Positions 1-11,272 of a stretch of 64,000 nt of DNA are shown piece after piece (positions within the stretch are counted from its first letter, which is position 1; each line of letters begins with the position of its first letter). The DNA lies in NCBI GenBank assembly GCA_947650285.1, contig CANTFL010000137.1, positions 493,895-557,894 on the forward strand, in the 5' to 3' direction. Under the pieces are notes generated by a model that had not been told where the DNA came from, made no database searches, and was given only the letters and a program-made list of their open reading frames with translations. Made by a program: the position numbers and the translations under genes. Source of the stretch: Hyaloperonospora brassicae (taxonomy: Eukaryota; Oomycota; Peronosporomycetes; Peronosporales; Peronosporaceae).

Positions 1-970
1 ATAGTTCATTCAGGGTCTACTTGAAGGAACCGTAAAGATCCACGTGAACCGTTTAGAATTGGAGACACTAGATCATACGATCTCAGTTAAGGAACAGGAA
101 GAAGTTAGGCTGAGACAAGTTCGAATACCTATCTCCCAGCGAGAATACCGGCGGCCGTAGATGTATAGCCAATGGGCCTATGTTATGTAGAGAGCGAGAG
201 ACCTAGATCTTTAAACAACAAACGATTATAGAGGTGCAATCGCTGTCAGAAGTTGGGACACCAAGCTTATGTAAGTAATGCCCACCCCGCTCAAAACCAA
301 CCAGCACTGAGTGAAATGATCGGCCATTTGCCAAGAAGGACAATGGGCGTAGGTCCAACGCTGTAACGAAACCGTAAGATCAAAGCGGACCATCAAAAAA
401 TGGATGGTTCAGTAGGGGCGGACCGCTCTACTGATCCAGCAACCTCATGAGAATTTGCAAATCTCTTTGCAAAAGCTGCTCCAGACACACAATCATTGTG
501 TGTCTCTGCACCTGGTGATGAGATATCACTCATCACCTTAAAGTTGCAGGTTATAAAATATTTGTCACTTCGTGCTTCAGTTGACTGTAGAGCGTCGAGC
601 AACTTTGTTCGTCGTCATTTACAAGAGGGTGGTAGACTCAAAAATCGTTTTTAGCGACATCCCTCTAACAAGGATGACGGTGCGCCTTGCCACAGGCGAA
701 TCGATAACCGTTAACAAAAATTTAGTAGTAATCCACAACGTATTACAGGGCGAACCGTACGGCGTCTTACTATATCTAGAGGATAAACTTGAGGTTATAT
801 TGGGATTATCTTCGCTCAGAAATTACTAGCCAAGCGTGAGATGGCAGCATCGATCCGTTAAAGTTCCTGCCACTTGTTCATCATTTGGTCATCTGATGAG
901 CGTCTTGAAGAATACACAAGCGTCGGATGTACCGTGAGTGAGTGCGATGGCCTCACTTGCGATACGGTAG
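1..970 (+). pseudogene. A1 Ty3/Gypsy gag C-terminus and protease (broken)
   Basis: This is the left part of the outermost family A retrotransposon. A nucleocapsid zinc knuckle is visible at 235-275 (CNRCQKLGHQAY, with the last Cys changed to Val). The aspartic protease region runs from about 560 to 960: the active-site segment is VDCRASSNFVRR (Asp at 583-585), followed by MTVRLATGESITV and the flap/C-terminal segment VILGLSSLRNY. Stops and frame changes separate these pieces. The same stretch is found in A2 on the other strand at about 18700-17690, in the same order. The 5' LTR and gag start lie outside the window. The sequence breaks off at 970, where a family B LTR is inserted, and resumes at 2646. 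Gag-Pol would normally form virus-like particles in the cytoplasm; this copy cannot do so. Confidence 0.85.
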
Positions 971-2645
971 TGTGGCGAAGCGACCAGTGAAATTCGCGAT
1001 ACGAGAATAGATCGCGGTCCAGTTGTTTCCAAATTAGCAAACGGTTGGCAGCGCCGGTCTTACTCCTGGTCGGATAACGTCCACTAAACTATCAGATAGG
1101 ACCAGAGATCAGATCAGAAAGGATCGGACCTGCGGCATCAGGTCAAATGATGACGGGCGAAAGGACAATCATACGCTTTGATTACTGTCAAGGGGCGATT
1201 ACGATGGAAAATAAGGGAGAAATCGCGATCAAGGATGCTATCAAAATCGTGATTAGTGATCAGGTATGTAATCACAATCAGATTGGTGTGAACCACGATA
1301 AGCGATCGCGATCAAAAGAGTGTGTGCCACACCATATGATCCGCGATCAGCAAGGCGATTGCAATAGAGGAGGCTATCAAGATCGTGGTCGGTGATTAGG
1401 TATGTGATCGCGATTGTGATCGACGATCAGGTATGTGGTCGCGATCAAGCTAGTGTGGGTCACACTATACAATCTGCGGCCAAAAAGTCAGTTTCTATCG
1501 GACAATTATATCAGGTGTATGCCCACAAGTACAAGGGTTCGACGTTCTGGAGATAGCGACACGTAATATGCGATGTCTAAGTTATCGGTTTAAAAACAGG
1601 ATTGCTAGGCCTGATTAATTGACAACAAGATGAGACTAATTTGATTTTAAGGACACGCTTGTCTCTTCCGGGCTGGATTGCTTGACCACTCGAAGACAAA
1701 GACTACGCTTCTAACGGAGTAGCCCGCTACATAAAACCATCATAGTGACAATGTGGTAGCAAAAATTGTTAAGCTGAATACTATTATAACAAAATCACTA
1801 AAAATAGTGATATTGTTGAGATGGCCGAAGGATCTACTTGTTGAATGATTTGTGAATATATCAGCCTACCAATCGCTGTTAGACGCGCGCAATGGGTGGT
1901 CAGTAGACGTCACCATACATTTAGTTATATGGATATAATTAAGTCAGGATAAACAAAGGAAAGAATTATATACTTAGTTTATACGAAATTAGAACTTTAC
2001 TTAAACCACGACTAAAGCCTTCACCTTAGTCGTATCACCTTTCTTTGTGTATAGTATATATATAGCAGGGCACTGAACTTTATGTTGTTAGTGAAACTCC
2101 GCACTGTTATACCAATACGTAGTTGTCGGTGCCCGGTCACAACGCTACATCTGCACAAGTGCCGCACCTCGATTGCTTGGTAAGGTGCGTTCAAGGACGC
2201 TCACCCTCTTACAACTGCGATCAGACTCATGAAACCCATTTAGGTTGAATACTTAAGACCTAGACGGATCAAGTGGTCATAAGGCTCTCAAATCAAGGTC
2301 TATAATTTGGATAAGACGATCTGCAATAGATCAGGGTGACCCATACTTAGCGCCCCACAAGTATACAAGTGATTTTGTGACAATTTCCACGAGATCACAC
2401 CAACCCCAGATCGCGATGTGAAAATTTCCACACCGAGATCGACTCTCGAACCCATCGCAAGCACGTCCAAAATTCTAATTTGCACGAGTTCGCCTGGAAG
2501 AGTGCATCCCGCCCTACCGACGGGTACACAAGGTGATGAAGGCTATTAAGAACACGAAAAAAGGGTAACCCCAACGAAAGTGGGTCGTCCGGGCCACAGT
2601 GGAGAGTCTGGGTCACAAGGACTTAAGTGAAAACACTCCACTAGA
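971..2645 (+). mobile_element. Solo LTR of family B, inserted in A1
   Basis: The ends TGTGGCGAAGC and CTCCACTAGA match, with changes, the sense-strand ends of the two complete family B LTRs (TGTGGTAAAGC and CTCCACCACA). The interior shows the same GATC-rich block (about 1200-1450) and the same conserved segment with a CCGACGGGTACACAAGG core (about 2517-2533). The 4-bp flanks are identical: GTAG at 967-970 and GTAG at 2646-2649, a target-site duplication. The homologous A2 sequence is continuous across this point, so the insertion site is exact. Without the family A LTR nested inside (1710-2141) the LTR would be about 1.24 kb. Confidence 0.85.
1710..2141 (+). mobile_element. Solo LTR of family A, nested in the family B solo LTR
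   Basis: It begins TCTAACGGAGTA and ends GTGCCCGGTCACA, mutated forms of the family A LTR ends TGTAACGGGG and CCCCGTTACA. It also contains the family core around CCAATCGCTG-TAGACGCGCGCAATGGGTGGT and the TTAAGTCAGGATAAAC segment. The 5-bp flanks are identical: ACGCT at 1705-1709 and ACGCT at 2142-2146. No internal element sequence is present, so this is a solo LTR left by LTR-LTR recombination. Confidence 0.88.
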
Positions 2646-4301
2646 GTAGTTAGCACGACTGCACAAGACCCCAATGTAGCTCGTCAATACACAGTGGAGC
2701 AAGATTCTGGCGGCTGCACAGGTAGCACTATAGGCCCGCCACTCGAATAAGCCTAGTGGATCGGGAGAAGGATGTATCCCTGGTGGTCAACATCCTAGGA
2801 AGAACAATGCGGTTGTTCAGAAACGGCAACACAATTACCTAGGTCGACTGGAGAGTTGACCGTAGAGGATAGGTACCTGACCGAGAATTCATCGCCGAAT
2901 TCTGGTAAAAGTCGAGAAATTAGGTCTTCACGTGCTTATGGAAGGAATTCCTCAAGAGGTACTTGCTTAGAGATCAGATCTCAGCAAACTGAGCGGACAA
3001 GCCCCCTTTAGCCTGCTGAAACAAGTTTCTAGAATGATTTCGAGACGCTTAACGAATTGTTTAGTGACGGATCAAGCGTAGGCGCTTACACGCTTGATTT
3101 GATAGTGCATCCGAAGTTAACTTCGGAGATAACTCAGTTGCCAACGCTAGAACCGAAACGGTTCTTGCGTGATCTGCGTAGTGGCAAAGTCAAGAAGATC
3201 TGCCTACTCGTCGCAGAGGATGAGTATGTGGCCGATATTCGGTCGGCAACAGTATTTGCTGAGAACAAACGGGTTCTCAGCAGCTCATCGATGGACGAAA
3301 GTGTCCTCGATGAGAAGACTCGGATTGAACGATACACGTCTCAACCCTGGGAGTCACTTCAGGCAAATCCTTTGTATACGGATTTGATCGAATTCAAGGA
3401 CGTATTTCCTGAATCTGTGCCTTACGAGTTGCCTGAAGACAAAGGCACTCGACACGAGATCGAGCTCAAACCGGGCTCGAAGTACTGTGTCATAAAGCAG
3501 TGGCCACTGCCTCGTGAACAAGTACTAGCGATCGACAAGTTCTTTACGGATAGGTTATCGGCAAGTCATGTGAAGGAATCAACTTCCCCTCACAGCTCTC
3601 CGACCTTCTGTGTATAAAAGGTCACAGAGGTACGGCAGATAGTGCACGCATTCAACAAGTTGAATGATGCAACGGTACCAGCTTATTCGCCGATACCGAG
3701 AAAAGACGTTATCATAGATGGCATGTCAAAGAGTACCATCTTCTCGTCCATGGATCTGATGAATGGCTTCTATCCGATTCTTATGCGTGAACGGGACATC
3801 CCGTACATAGCAGTAAGCGTTCCAAGCAGAATGCTTTGGAAGTGGATCTTGATGCCACAGGGGCTGAATAACGGCCCTGCAACATTCAACAGTTGTGTCA
3901 CAAATCTGTTGAGACCGGTGCGGGATTTCGCACCAAGTTACTTCGACGATCTGTTCGTCCATAGCCAGGCTATGATCGGAGAGACGGACATGAAAATATA
4001 CAAAACACACGTTCTTTAGGTTCTTTAACAAATGCACAAGCATAAGTTGTACGCCAACCTCAGAAAGTGTATATTCACGGCTAGCGAAATATTACTTCTT
4101 GTGTGCATTGTGGGTAAACACGTTGTACACCCTTACCCAAGAAGTACAAGACAATTACATATTGTCCAGTGCCAGTCGATATCGAGGGACTGCGGAGGTT
4201 CCTTGGGCTATGCGTACTTGCACAGTTATTCGCCCATCTATGCCGAGATAAATGTTCATCTTCCTTTTTTACCTAAGAAAAATGTGAAGTGGACATGGAA
4301 C
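2646..4301 (+). pseudogene. A1 pol: protease-RT linker and reverse transcriptase (broken)
   Basis: This continues A1 after the family B solo LTR. The longest open piece is 3057-3617 (186 codons), covering the linker and the start of RT; the palm follows at 3642-4019. RT motifs are readable: FSSMDLMNGFYPI (motif A, first catalytic Asp), LMPQGLNNGPATFN, and SYFDDLFVHS (catalytic box) at about 3940-3968. A TAA at 3615-3617 splits the RT, and further stops lie near 4017 and 4026. The connection segment VKWTWNC reaches 4301, where the full-length family B element interrupts it. The RNase H continues at 25752. RT would copy element RNA into DNA; the stops make this copy inactive. Confidence 0.88.
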
Positions 4302-5335
4302 TGTGGTGGAGTTGTCATCGCTCTTTTGAGGAGTCGATCCCAACTCTCCACTGGCGCCTGGACGACCGAATAGTGAAGGGGGTACTCCGATTCCGTGATC
4401 TTGATACCCTTCCTCACCTTGTCTACCCGTCGGTGGGGCGGGTTGCACTCTTCCAGGTGGACTCGTGTCAATGGAAAACTTGATCGTGTTTGCGATTGGG
4501 TCGAGGTTCGATCACGGTGTGAAAATCTTCCCACCACGATCGGGGTCGGTGTGATCACGTGGAATTCGTCACGCGATCACTTGTATGCTTGTGGGGCGCT
4601 CGATATGAGTCACCCTGATCTGTAACAGATCGCCTTGTCCAAATGTGGACCTTGATTCGCGAGCCTTCTGACCACTTGAGCCGTCTCGTAATCGTGGGTC
4701 CTCAACCACAAAGGGTTTCCTGCGTCCAGTCGCAGTTGGGGTATTGTTTGAGAGATCTTTATCCCTGGCCAAACAATCCAGGGATATCACTTGATTAAAG
4801 TATGTAAAGATTTCCTTGACGTCGGGTGGCCAATGATCCACCCGGAGGAAAAGTCGACACGTGTACTTTAGAGCAAATTGAACTCTGTTTAATGTCGACC
4901 AATCAAACCCAACAACCCTATCCATATCCCCATGCATTGGACATCGTTTTCCACCTGTCGCTCTCTCTAGACGGTAGCGATCTTGTACTTGCGTGGCCCA
5001 CACCTGATATGCTTGTCTGATCGCGATCACATACCTGATCACTGATCACGATCTCGATCACTAGTCACGATCTCGATCGCCATCTTGATCGCGATTGCGT
5101 TGCTGATCGCGGTTCCCTTCTTGATCGACCGATCGCCAACGTTACCTTCCGCCTCATACCTTGGTCCGAAATCGCAGGTCCCAACCTGCCCGATCTGATA
5201 TCCATTTTAGTCTGACTGTCCAATGGACGCGATCTAACCAGATGTGGGACCGGGCCGTCAAACGTTACCTGGATCGGACAAAACGGGAATGCGATCAGTT
5301 CTTCTATGGCGAATTTCCATAGTAGCTTTACCACA
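4302..5335 (-). repeat. Family B 3' LTR
   Basis: This LTR pairs with 24718-25751, has the same length and differs by eye at about 15 sites, most of them in the last 90 bases. The block at 5016-5130 is very dense in GATC and CGATCG. The TG..CA ends carry the 6-bp inverted pair TGTGGT/ACCACA. Since the element is on the minus strand, this is the downstream LTR. A purine-rich tract (GCAGGGGACGAC on the minus strand, 5336-5347) lies just inside it and could be the polypurine tract. Confidence 0.9.
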
Positions 5336-5427
5336 GTCGTCCCCTGCGCCGTTAGTCGCCCACACAGTGTCGATCTGAGTGCGCACTCGTCTTTTCGCTT
5401 TGTCAGTCCCTCGTGTTAACTTGCGCC

Positions 5428-8099
5428 ATGTCGACAACAAAACCTTCTGGCACCTCTTCTTTTTCCAATTCGGGCGAGTCGTCTCTTAGTTTTGGTCAGA
5501 TGACGCACGTCCGCGATCCCAATAGGTCGTTTGCCGAATCGTACCCGCTTCTTCCCAGTACCCAGGTGACGACCGCTGCGTACGTTGATCGACCGACGAT
5601 GGCCGATATGGTCGCCGCTATTTACGATCTATTGAAGAGATACGAGAAGATAGTGAGGCGTTATGGCTCCCCTGAATATGCCCTGAAAGAAGAGAAGCAC
5701 CGCGGCGATCACCTGGAGAAGTAGTTGAACCAGTTGCGTGAATTCGAAATCCAGTTGCGTGGATATGTCAAGCATCAATTCGATCGTTTGTTCTCCACTT
5801 TTTAGAAGGCCCGTCAGCCCAGCAATAAATACGAATGCGTCTTGAACAAGCAGGGGGATCGGGTGGCGAGGATTCACGACTTGGAGAACGAGATCGAGCG
5901 CTTAAAGACCTCCTGTTCGAAGCTGTCTCTTCTGACCCAGAAAAGAGTCGGCGCGACCAGACTGCGGTTTATGCGTCTCTCGAGAAATAGTATCGACAAG
6001 AGATCAGCTCGCTTAAGCAAAAGTTGAAATATTAGGTTTCGCAGCTCGAGTCGTTCAAGATCTCCAAGACGCCGACGCGAAGAAGTACCAGGGCGCCTCC
6101 GCTCGCGATCAGCAGAGGATAGTCGATCTCAAGAAAGCGATCGCGTCATTCTCTACGCTGCGTTATCCACATGGCTCGGAGATCACGGATCAAAAGCGCG
6201 AACTGTATCGACTGCGCAAGGTGATGGCGGATTTCCACTCTGAAGATGCGTGTCTTCAACGTAAGATCCAGGACCGGGAAAATGCTCGTGATGTCGCGAT
6301 CGCCGATCGTGATCTCGCTGTAGCTGATCGCGACCAACTTCGGGCTTATCTGGCTCAGCTATAATCCGGTCGTTCGTTTGCTACAGCATCAATTCCAGCT
6401 TCTTCGGACAGCATGCGTAACCGGAAGCGACAGTAACCATGGTCTCCCGTCCAAGCGTTCTCGGGTTTCCGGACACTCCTCTCCTCTGACCCCGACCAGG
6501 ACTTCGACTTGATCTGCTCGTTCGAAGCCTTCTGCTGGTCCTACGCGATCTTTTCTAGCCACGCGATCACCTGATGCAGTGCATACGGATATTTATAAGC
6601 CACGGTACAAGATTTAGCAATCGGGCAAGCCTGCATCCCGTCCAAAAGCCAACCAAGTCCACTTCGTTCTCGCGATCGCCCTTGCCCATGCGATCAACTA
6701 AATCGGCTTCGGAGGAAAATTCCGCACAATCAGCTGAGTTGCTGCGAACGGTCGATCATCCTAAGTCTACTGCATCCGCACCGGTAGCAGCACCGCACAA
6801 TTTTCTTCCAACGGGACGTCAGGTGGGTCAACGCGATAACCGAAACCCAAGCGATCGGTATCATCCAATCGTTAATCCGGGGCGTGCCCAAAGAACCCTG
6901 CTTATCCTCCTCCGGTTCAAGGAGCTCCGGTGAACTCCGCGAAGACGTCGCAAGAAGAGATGGAAAGTCAAGTTGATCCGGAGAATTGGTTTTCTTCGTC
7001 ATCCGACTTATGCGATTTGTCCAGTTCTTCTTGGAGTATCACCCGCGCCGTGCTATCTGGGTCGCGATCTACATCCCGCAGACGAGCTTCGACTTCTGCT
7101 AAATCGTCCAAACTTGATCGACCTGCATCCAAGATCGTCATTAAGAAATACAGCTCCATCTCGCGATCTTCTTCTACGGCTCCATCGACGATCCCACGAA
7201 GTTCAAGGTATCCAAGATCGATCTTCTGGGCGAGCCGTCGAGCAATTCGTCTGGCAGTCTCAGCATGTCCAGTGATGATCGCGAGGACGTGAACAATCTG
7301 TTGTCTCCTGGCCAGTATATCGCGCTTCCAGCCACTCGTGTACCGCGCGATCAGTGGAACCCTGGGTATAGCTATCGCGTTCCCGAGTCAACTTAAAAAA
7401 AGACCCTGGTCATCGCGTCAGGTCAGCTATAGCAGTGTGAAGGAGCTGAAAGTGGATCTATGGTTAAACATTTCTCCAAGCCTAATTCTTTCCGTTCCCC
7501 GCGTACAAGGCACCGATGCCGTCGGCACTCCAGTCTGATCAATGGTCTCCCCAGTTGATTTCTTATGCGCAGATTACGTCTCTCTACAGCCAAGAGCCAT
7601 GGAAAATTCTCGATCAACCGATCGAGCCGATCTCCTTTTTAGTGACTGGGTGGTACACGGAATTAGGAGAAACGTATCGCGCGTTTAAAGATCGTCACCG
7701 ACAGGCGCTATGATATCGACTCATTTTATTCCCATCTCCAGTCGGCAGCGTCAGACAGATCCGGTATTGACCGAGTTTTGTGAAGAGCGCCGGCAACGCC
7801 GATCGCAATCGGGACCTCGTTGGAAAACTGTACTTCGCTATATCCTTCAAGAAATGATCGATGGGCACTGCGACTTGGACATTCTGTTGGAACCCTTCGT
7901 TTTACACTTCTCGAACTCGTCAGAAAAAATATTGTGGTGCCCTGGTTTAGGATGCAAGACGAACACGATTCCAAACTGGATCACTGCCTTGTCGCTAGCG
8001 GATTCAGCCGATCCGTGGCGTAATCAGTATCGGTCCGCGATCGCAAAACATTCTGGACCTTCGATCACTCGTATCTCTGGGAAATTCCTCCCTTGTTGA
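5428..8099 (+). pseudogene. Antisense reading frame of family B element (coiled-coil-like, broken)
   Basis: This frame lies on the strand opposite gag-pol. It starts at ATG 5428, 92 bases inside the 3' LTR, and runs toward the pol end. Open pieces follow one another across shifting frames: 5428-5724 (STTKPSGTSS..., then MADMVAAIYDLLKRYEKI), 5842-6027 (ARIHDLENEIERLKTSC, heptad-like), a Ser/Arg-rich middle (about 6500-7300), and a C-terminal block at 7516-8099 with RWKTVLRYILQEMIDGHCDL and ILWCPGLGCKTNTIPNW. The order of a coiled-coil N-terminus, low-complexity middle and compact Cys/Trp C-terminus looks like a real protein that has since decayed. I do not recognise its function. It ends tail to tail with the chromodomain, about 400 bases away. 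Confidence 0.6.
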
Positions 8100-8220
8100 T
8101 CTTCCTATAATTGTCAATCTCTTCGTTCAATATCAGTTTTCTCTTTGTTATAATCCTCGTAATCCATTGTTGAAATCGTCCACATGCTTCTTCTTTTCTT
8201 TATCCATGCTCGATCAGGTC

Positions 8221-8340
8221 ACCATCCGTTCAGATCGCTCGCGATCAAAGGTCAAGTGATCTGATGAACGCGATCAGATCTACTACCATTCAGATCGCTC
8301 GCGATCAAAGATCCACTGATCTGATCACCGCGATCAGATC
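8221..8340. repeat. Two 60-bp tandem repeats between convergent frames
   Basis: Positions 8221-8280 and 8281-8340 are the same 60-bp unit with a few changes. Each contains CAGATCGCTCGCGATCAAAG and CGCGATCAGATC. The pair lies between the end of the antisense frame (8099) and the end of the pol chromodomain (about 8515). It could mark the shared 3' end of the two transcription units, but that is inference. Confidence 0.85.
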
Positions 8341-8514
8341 CACCGATGTTGATCACTGGCGATCATTAATACTGCCAGACCTTCATCTGCGCGATCACGT
8401 CGGTCAACCTTCGATTTACGTACTCACAACATCTACCGCCTTTCCACCTTTACATACAGCCTTCCTGTACGTGACCTCAAGTCCTGAACCTGGTTCCACT
8501 CACCCGCATTCCCC

Positions 8515-8770
8515 TCTTTATGCGACTGCATCACTTTAAACCGATTCTGCCGCAAACGATCACGATCCCATTCTTGTATCAACGCTCCACAGTTCAAGTC
8601 AGCTTCATCCACCCACGACGAATCCCCATACCCTTTCCAATATACTTTGAACTTTCAGTGCACCCTGCCATAACGTGTCCGCCTTCCTGATCGCATGTCC
8701 GTTATTCTCTACACGTTGAACCCGTCTTCTGGTAGATCGCCTACCAAGCTGTATTATGGTAATAAAGCTT
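8515..8770 (-). pseudogene. Family B pol chromodomain
   Basis: Minus-strand translation from about 8765 gives RITDMRSGRRTRYGRVH, then KFKVYWKGYGDSSWVDEAD and LNCGALIQEWDRDR. This is the chromodomain pattern of chromovirus-type Ty3/Gypsy integrases (aromatic YWKGY core, then W-x-x-x-x-L and a closing helix). In chromoviruses this domain can steer integration to marked chromatin. A stop after GRVH and an earlier one break the frame. It follows the integrase C-terminal module directly and is the last sense-strand coding segment before the antisense frame. Confidence 0.8.
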
Positions 8771-9890
8771 TGTCAAAATCAACTCATTCCGCTTCGCTTA
8801 TTCTGAGTCGTACCATCGGTCGATCCGGAAACAGTCGTAAGAGTTTCAGCTTCGACACGTGAACCACTGGTAAACGTTGGTAGGGCGTACCTGCTATTTC
8901 CAATCCCACCGCGTGATCCCCGCACTTGTTGATCACTCGGAACGGTCCGTGCCACATATGTGCAGTTTCCGAGCGTACTTCTCCTTCACGTGATCCAGAA
9001 ATAGCAGGACTTGCAATCCGCTTCATATGTCCAGCAGATCGCGATCTTGATTATGCTGATCATAGCGATCTTTAATTGCATCCTTCAGTCGACTGTTCAC
9101 CGTCGCTCTCGTCCATTGATAATGGCGTTGTATGTCAAACCGCCATCGTCGTGGGTCTCGATCTCTCGACGCGGTATTCCCTAGTTTTAACGTGGCTTAC
9201 AACGTTGATCGGGGGTTTTAACCGTGGATCAAATAAAACTGGGTGTCACCGCGAATTTGATCGTGTGCGGTGTTGATCGCGTATGTCAATCCTTCGGCAT
9301 ATTTATCTTAATCTCTCTGGTTTTTGTCCGACACATACATCTTGATCCCTCTAGTCAACGTCTGTACCATGCGCTCTGCTGTGCCGTTTTCCTGTGGCCT
9401 ATAAGCCATAGTAGCTCGTTGTTTCTGGCCCACTATCTAATTGAAAGCTCGAAAGAAATGAGAAATGAATCCTAGCTCTCGATCGTGACATATTGCTTCA
9501 CTTGCGCCAAATTTTCTGAATACACATTCTTCGTAATTTTCCGCGATTGTTTGTGCGGACCGAGATGCACTCGCCTTCGCAACTACATATCCATAGAACA
9601 GGTCGATCCAAATCAACAACTCTGTGTTCCCTTTAAACGATCGCGGCAACGAAGGAATATGATCCATCGCTAGAATCTGAAAAGGGTACGTCGCGTGTAC
9701 GTTGCCCAGCGAGCCACTTCGATCGCAGGGGCGGCCTTTACCTGTCTCGCAATCCACACACTCTCCCAAATACCGTTGAACACTTTGGTACAAACCTCTA
9801 CAGTGAAACTTCGCCTTGATCCTCTGGTAAGTTTGACCTATACCCTGGTGGCCTCCCTCCAAACTGGTATGCTAATGATGTAAAAAAATC
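8771..9890 (-). pseudogene. Family B integrase (broken)
   Basis: The minus-strand piece 9862-9437 begins EGGHQGIGQTYQRI and contains the HHCC zinc module (His near 9850, ECVDCET near 9770). The catalytic core follows: AMDHIPSLP (first Asp), ICHDRELGF (second Asp), and after a stop TMAYRPQENGTAERM (Glu), giving a D,D-35-E type core. The C-terminal module at 9026-8784 reads AHMWHGPFRVINKCGDHAVG, a GPF-like fold typical of this class. Integrase would join element DNA to the chromosome. Stops and shifts near 9430, 9200 and 9030 make it nonfunctional. Confidence 0.85.
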
Positions 9891-10239
9891 CTGCTGCAAT
9901 AGCACCGGGATCACCCACCGGCCCAGCTCTACGCGATCTTCTGACTTTGTAGCTGATCTGGGACAAAATAGAAACAACGCTTTCTGATCGACCTCATAGC
10001 ATGGCGCGATCAAGGTACATGATTCCGCATCCGCTGATGCAATCGTAGAAACGCTTCCAGTCAAATGGATCTTCAAGTTAACGATACAACTCTCTTCATC
10101 CTGCGCTTGTTTAATTTGTTCGATTCTTATCTGTAGTACATCTCCTCTAAAGAATTTGTGGCGAATGGCGTCGCAGTGCGTCAGCACGTGTTATCGCAGC
10201 AACTTGCACCCTTTGCTTTATCTTGCGGGGTTACAGTAA

Positions 10240-10790
10240 CTCATCCATCCGATTCAGAGTCACTAGATCTTGGCGATCTTGGTCATTCATCACTATCCCA
10301 CCTTCCTCTTTTCGCGGAGATTCACTTGCCAATCAATCTGCGCTTGCGTTATAATCGCGTTTTAAATGTAAGAAATCATGTTTGGGCCAGGATTGGAGTT
10401 TCTCCATCGCTTTATGACTCATCAGATTTATACCTGGCGCCTTGCAATCGATCTATCCACGCATTTGCCTGATCACTAATTTTGAGATTCCACATATGAT
10501 TACCCGTCTTCTGGTCTGATCAATCAACAAATTAAAACATAGAAGTAGTCCTCTATACTCTGCTTCGCTGACCGTTTGATCAGAGACGAACTCAGATGCG
10601 ACAGCCACAACCTTCCAGCCTGGTAATCTCCATAAGATCGCGCTGCATGCTCCACACTTTCTCTTTTACTCCAGCAGACCCATCAAAACCAGCCACCCAG
10701 AGATTTTCTTCCTCTTCGACCGTAGGTGGAGGCTTACTAATCGTTTGCCGTGGTGGTTTTTTTGGCGCAATCACGATCAACAGCTAATCC
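10240..10790 (-). pseudogene. Second (additional) RNase H domain in family B pol
   Basis: Downstream of the usual RNase H, the minus strand at 10780-10592 reads WVAGFDGSAGVKEKVW. After a shift the strand continues TVSEAEYRGLLLCFNLL (about 10575-10525) and VIICGISKLVIRQMRG (about 10500-10455). These match the successive catalytic blocks of an additional RNase H (FDGSA; EAEY-x-GLL; CGDSxLVIRQ, here with Asp changed to Ile). Such extra RNase H domains are known in some plant and oomycete Ty3/Gypsy lineages. Lost residues and stops show decay. Confidence 0.72.
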
Positions 10791-11272
10791 ACCTTCTGCC
10801 AAGAAGTTATACTCGCTGCCATAGTACCCAGTATGTCATCTTCACCGTTCTCATATCGACGGATCTCCAGTGTCCAGTTTGATAACAATGCAGCCCATCG
10901 ACCTAATCTCCCATTGAGATCGGAAGATTGGACCAACCAGGCTAAGGTTGAATAACGCGTCAGCACGATGATCTCACGAGACACCATCATGGTATTGCAT
11001 ATATATAGCATCCTTAGCAATGCTAGTACCTCCTTGTGCACCATGCCATAGTTAACTTTGTTGGGCTTCAGTGTACGGCATGAAAAAGTGACCGGCCAGT
11101 ACACCTTCTCATGTTTCTGCAGCAATGCCGCCGACACAGCCCACCTGCTGGCGTACACCACAATCAAAGGCGGTCGATCCGAGTCAGAGTGTTTCAAAAT
11201 AAGTGTAGTCGCTATCTTCTGTTTCAAGAAAGTGAACGCGATCGTTGATTTTTCCCAGCGACTTCTGCCTTC
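10791..11272 (-). pseudogene. Family B reverse transcriptase-linked RNase H
   Basis: The minus frame reads TIAFTFLKQKIATTLILKH, then PLIVVYASRWAVSAALLQKH (the D of the usual DAS motif appears as Y), VYWPVTFSCRTLKPNKVNYG, KEVLALLRML and VLTRYSTLAWLVQS. This is the RNase H that follows RT in Ty3/Gypsy pol and degrades the RNA of the hybrid. The frame is open from 11455 to 10784, including the repeat block upstream. Asp to Tyr in the first catalytic motif, and Tyr for the usual His/Asp in TRYS, suggest relaxed selection. Confidence 0.85.

Noticed and set aside
5016..5130. CRISPR-like array
   Set aside because: The GATC-rich block has no regular repeat/spacer layout, and the genome is eukaryotic.
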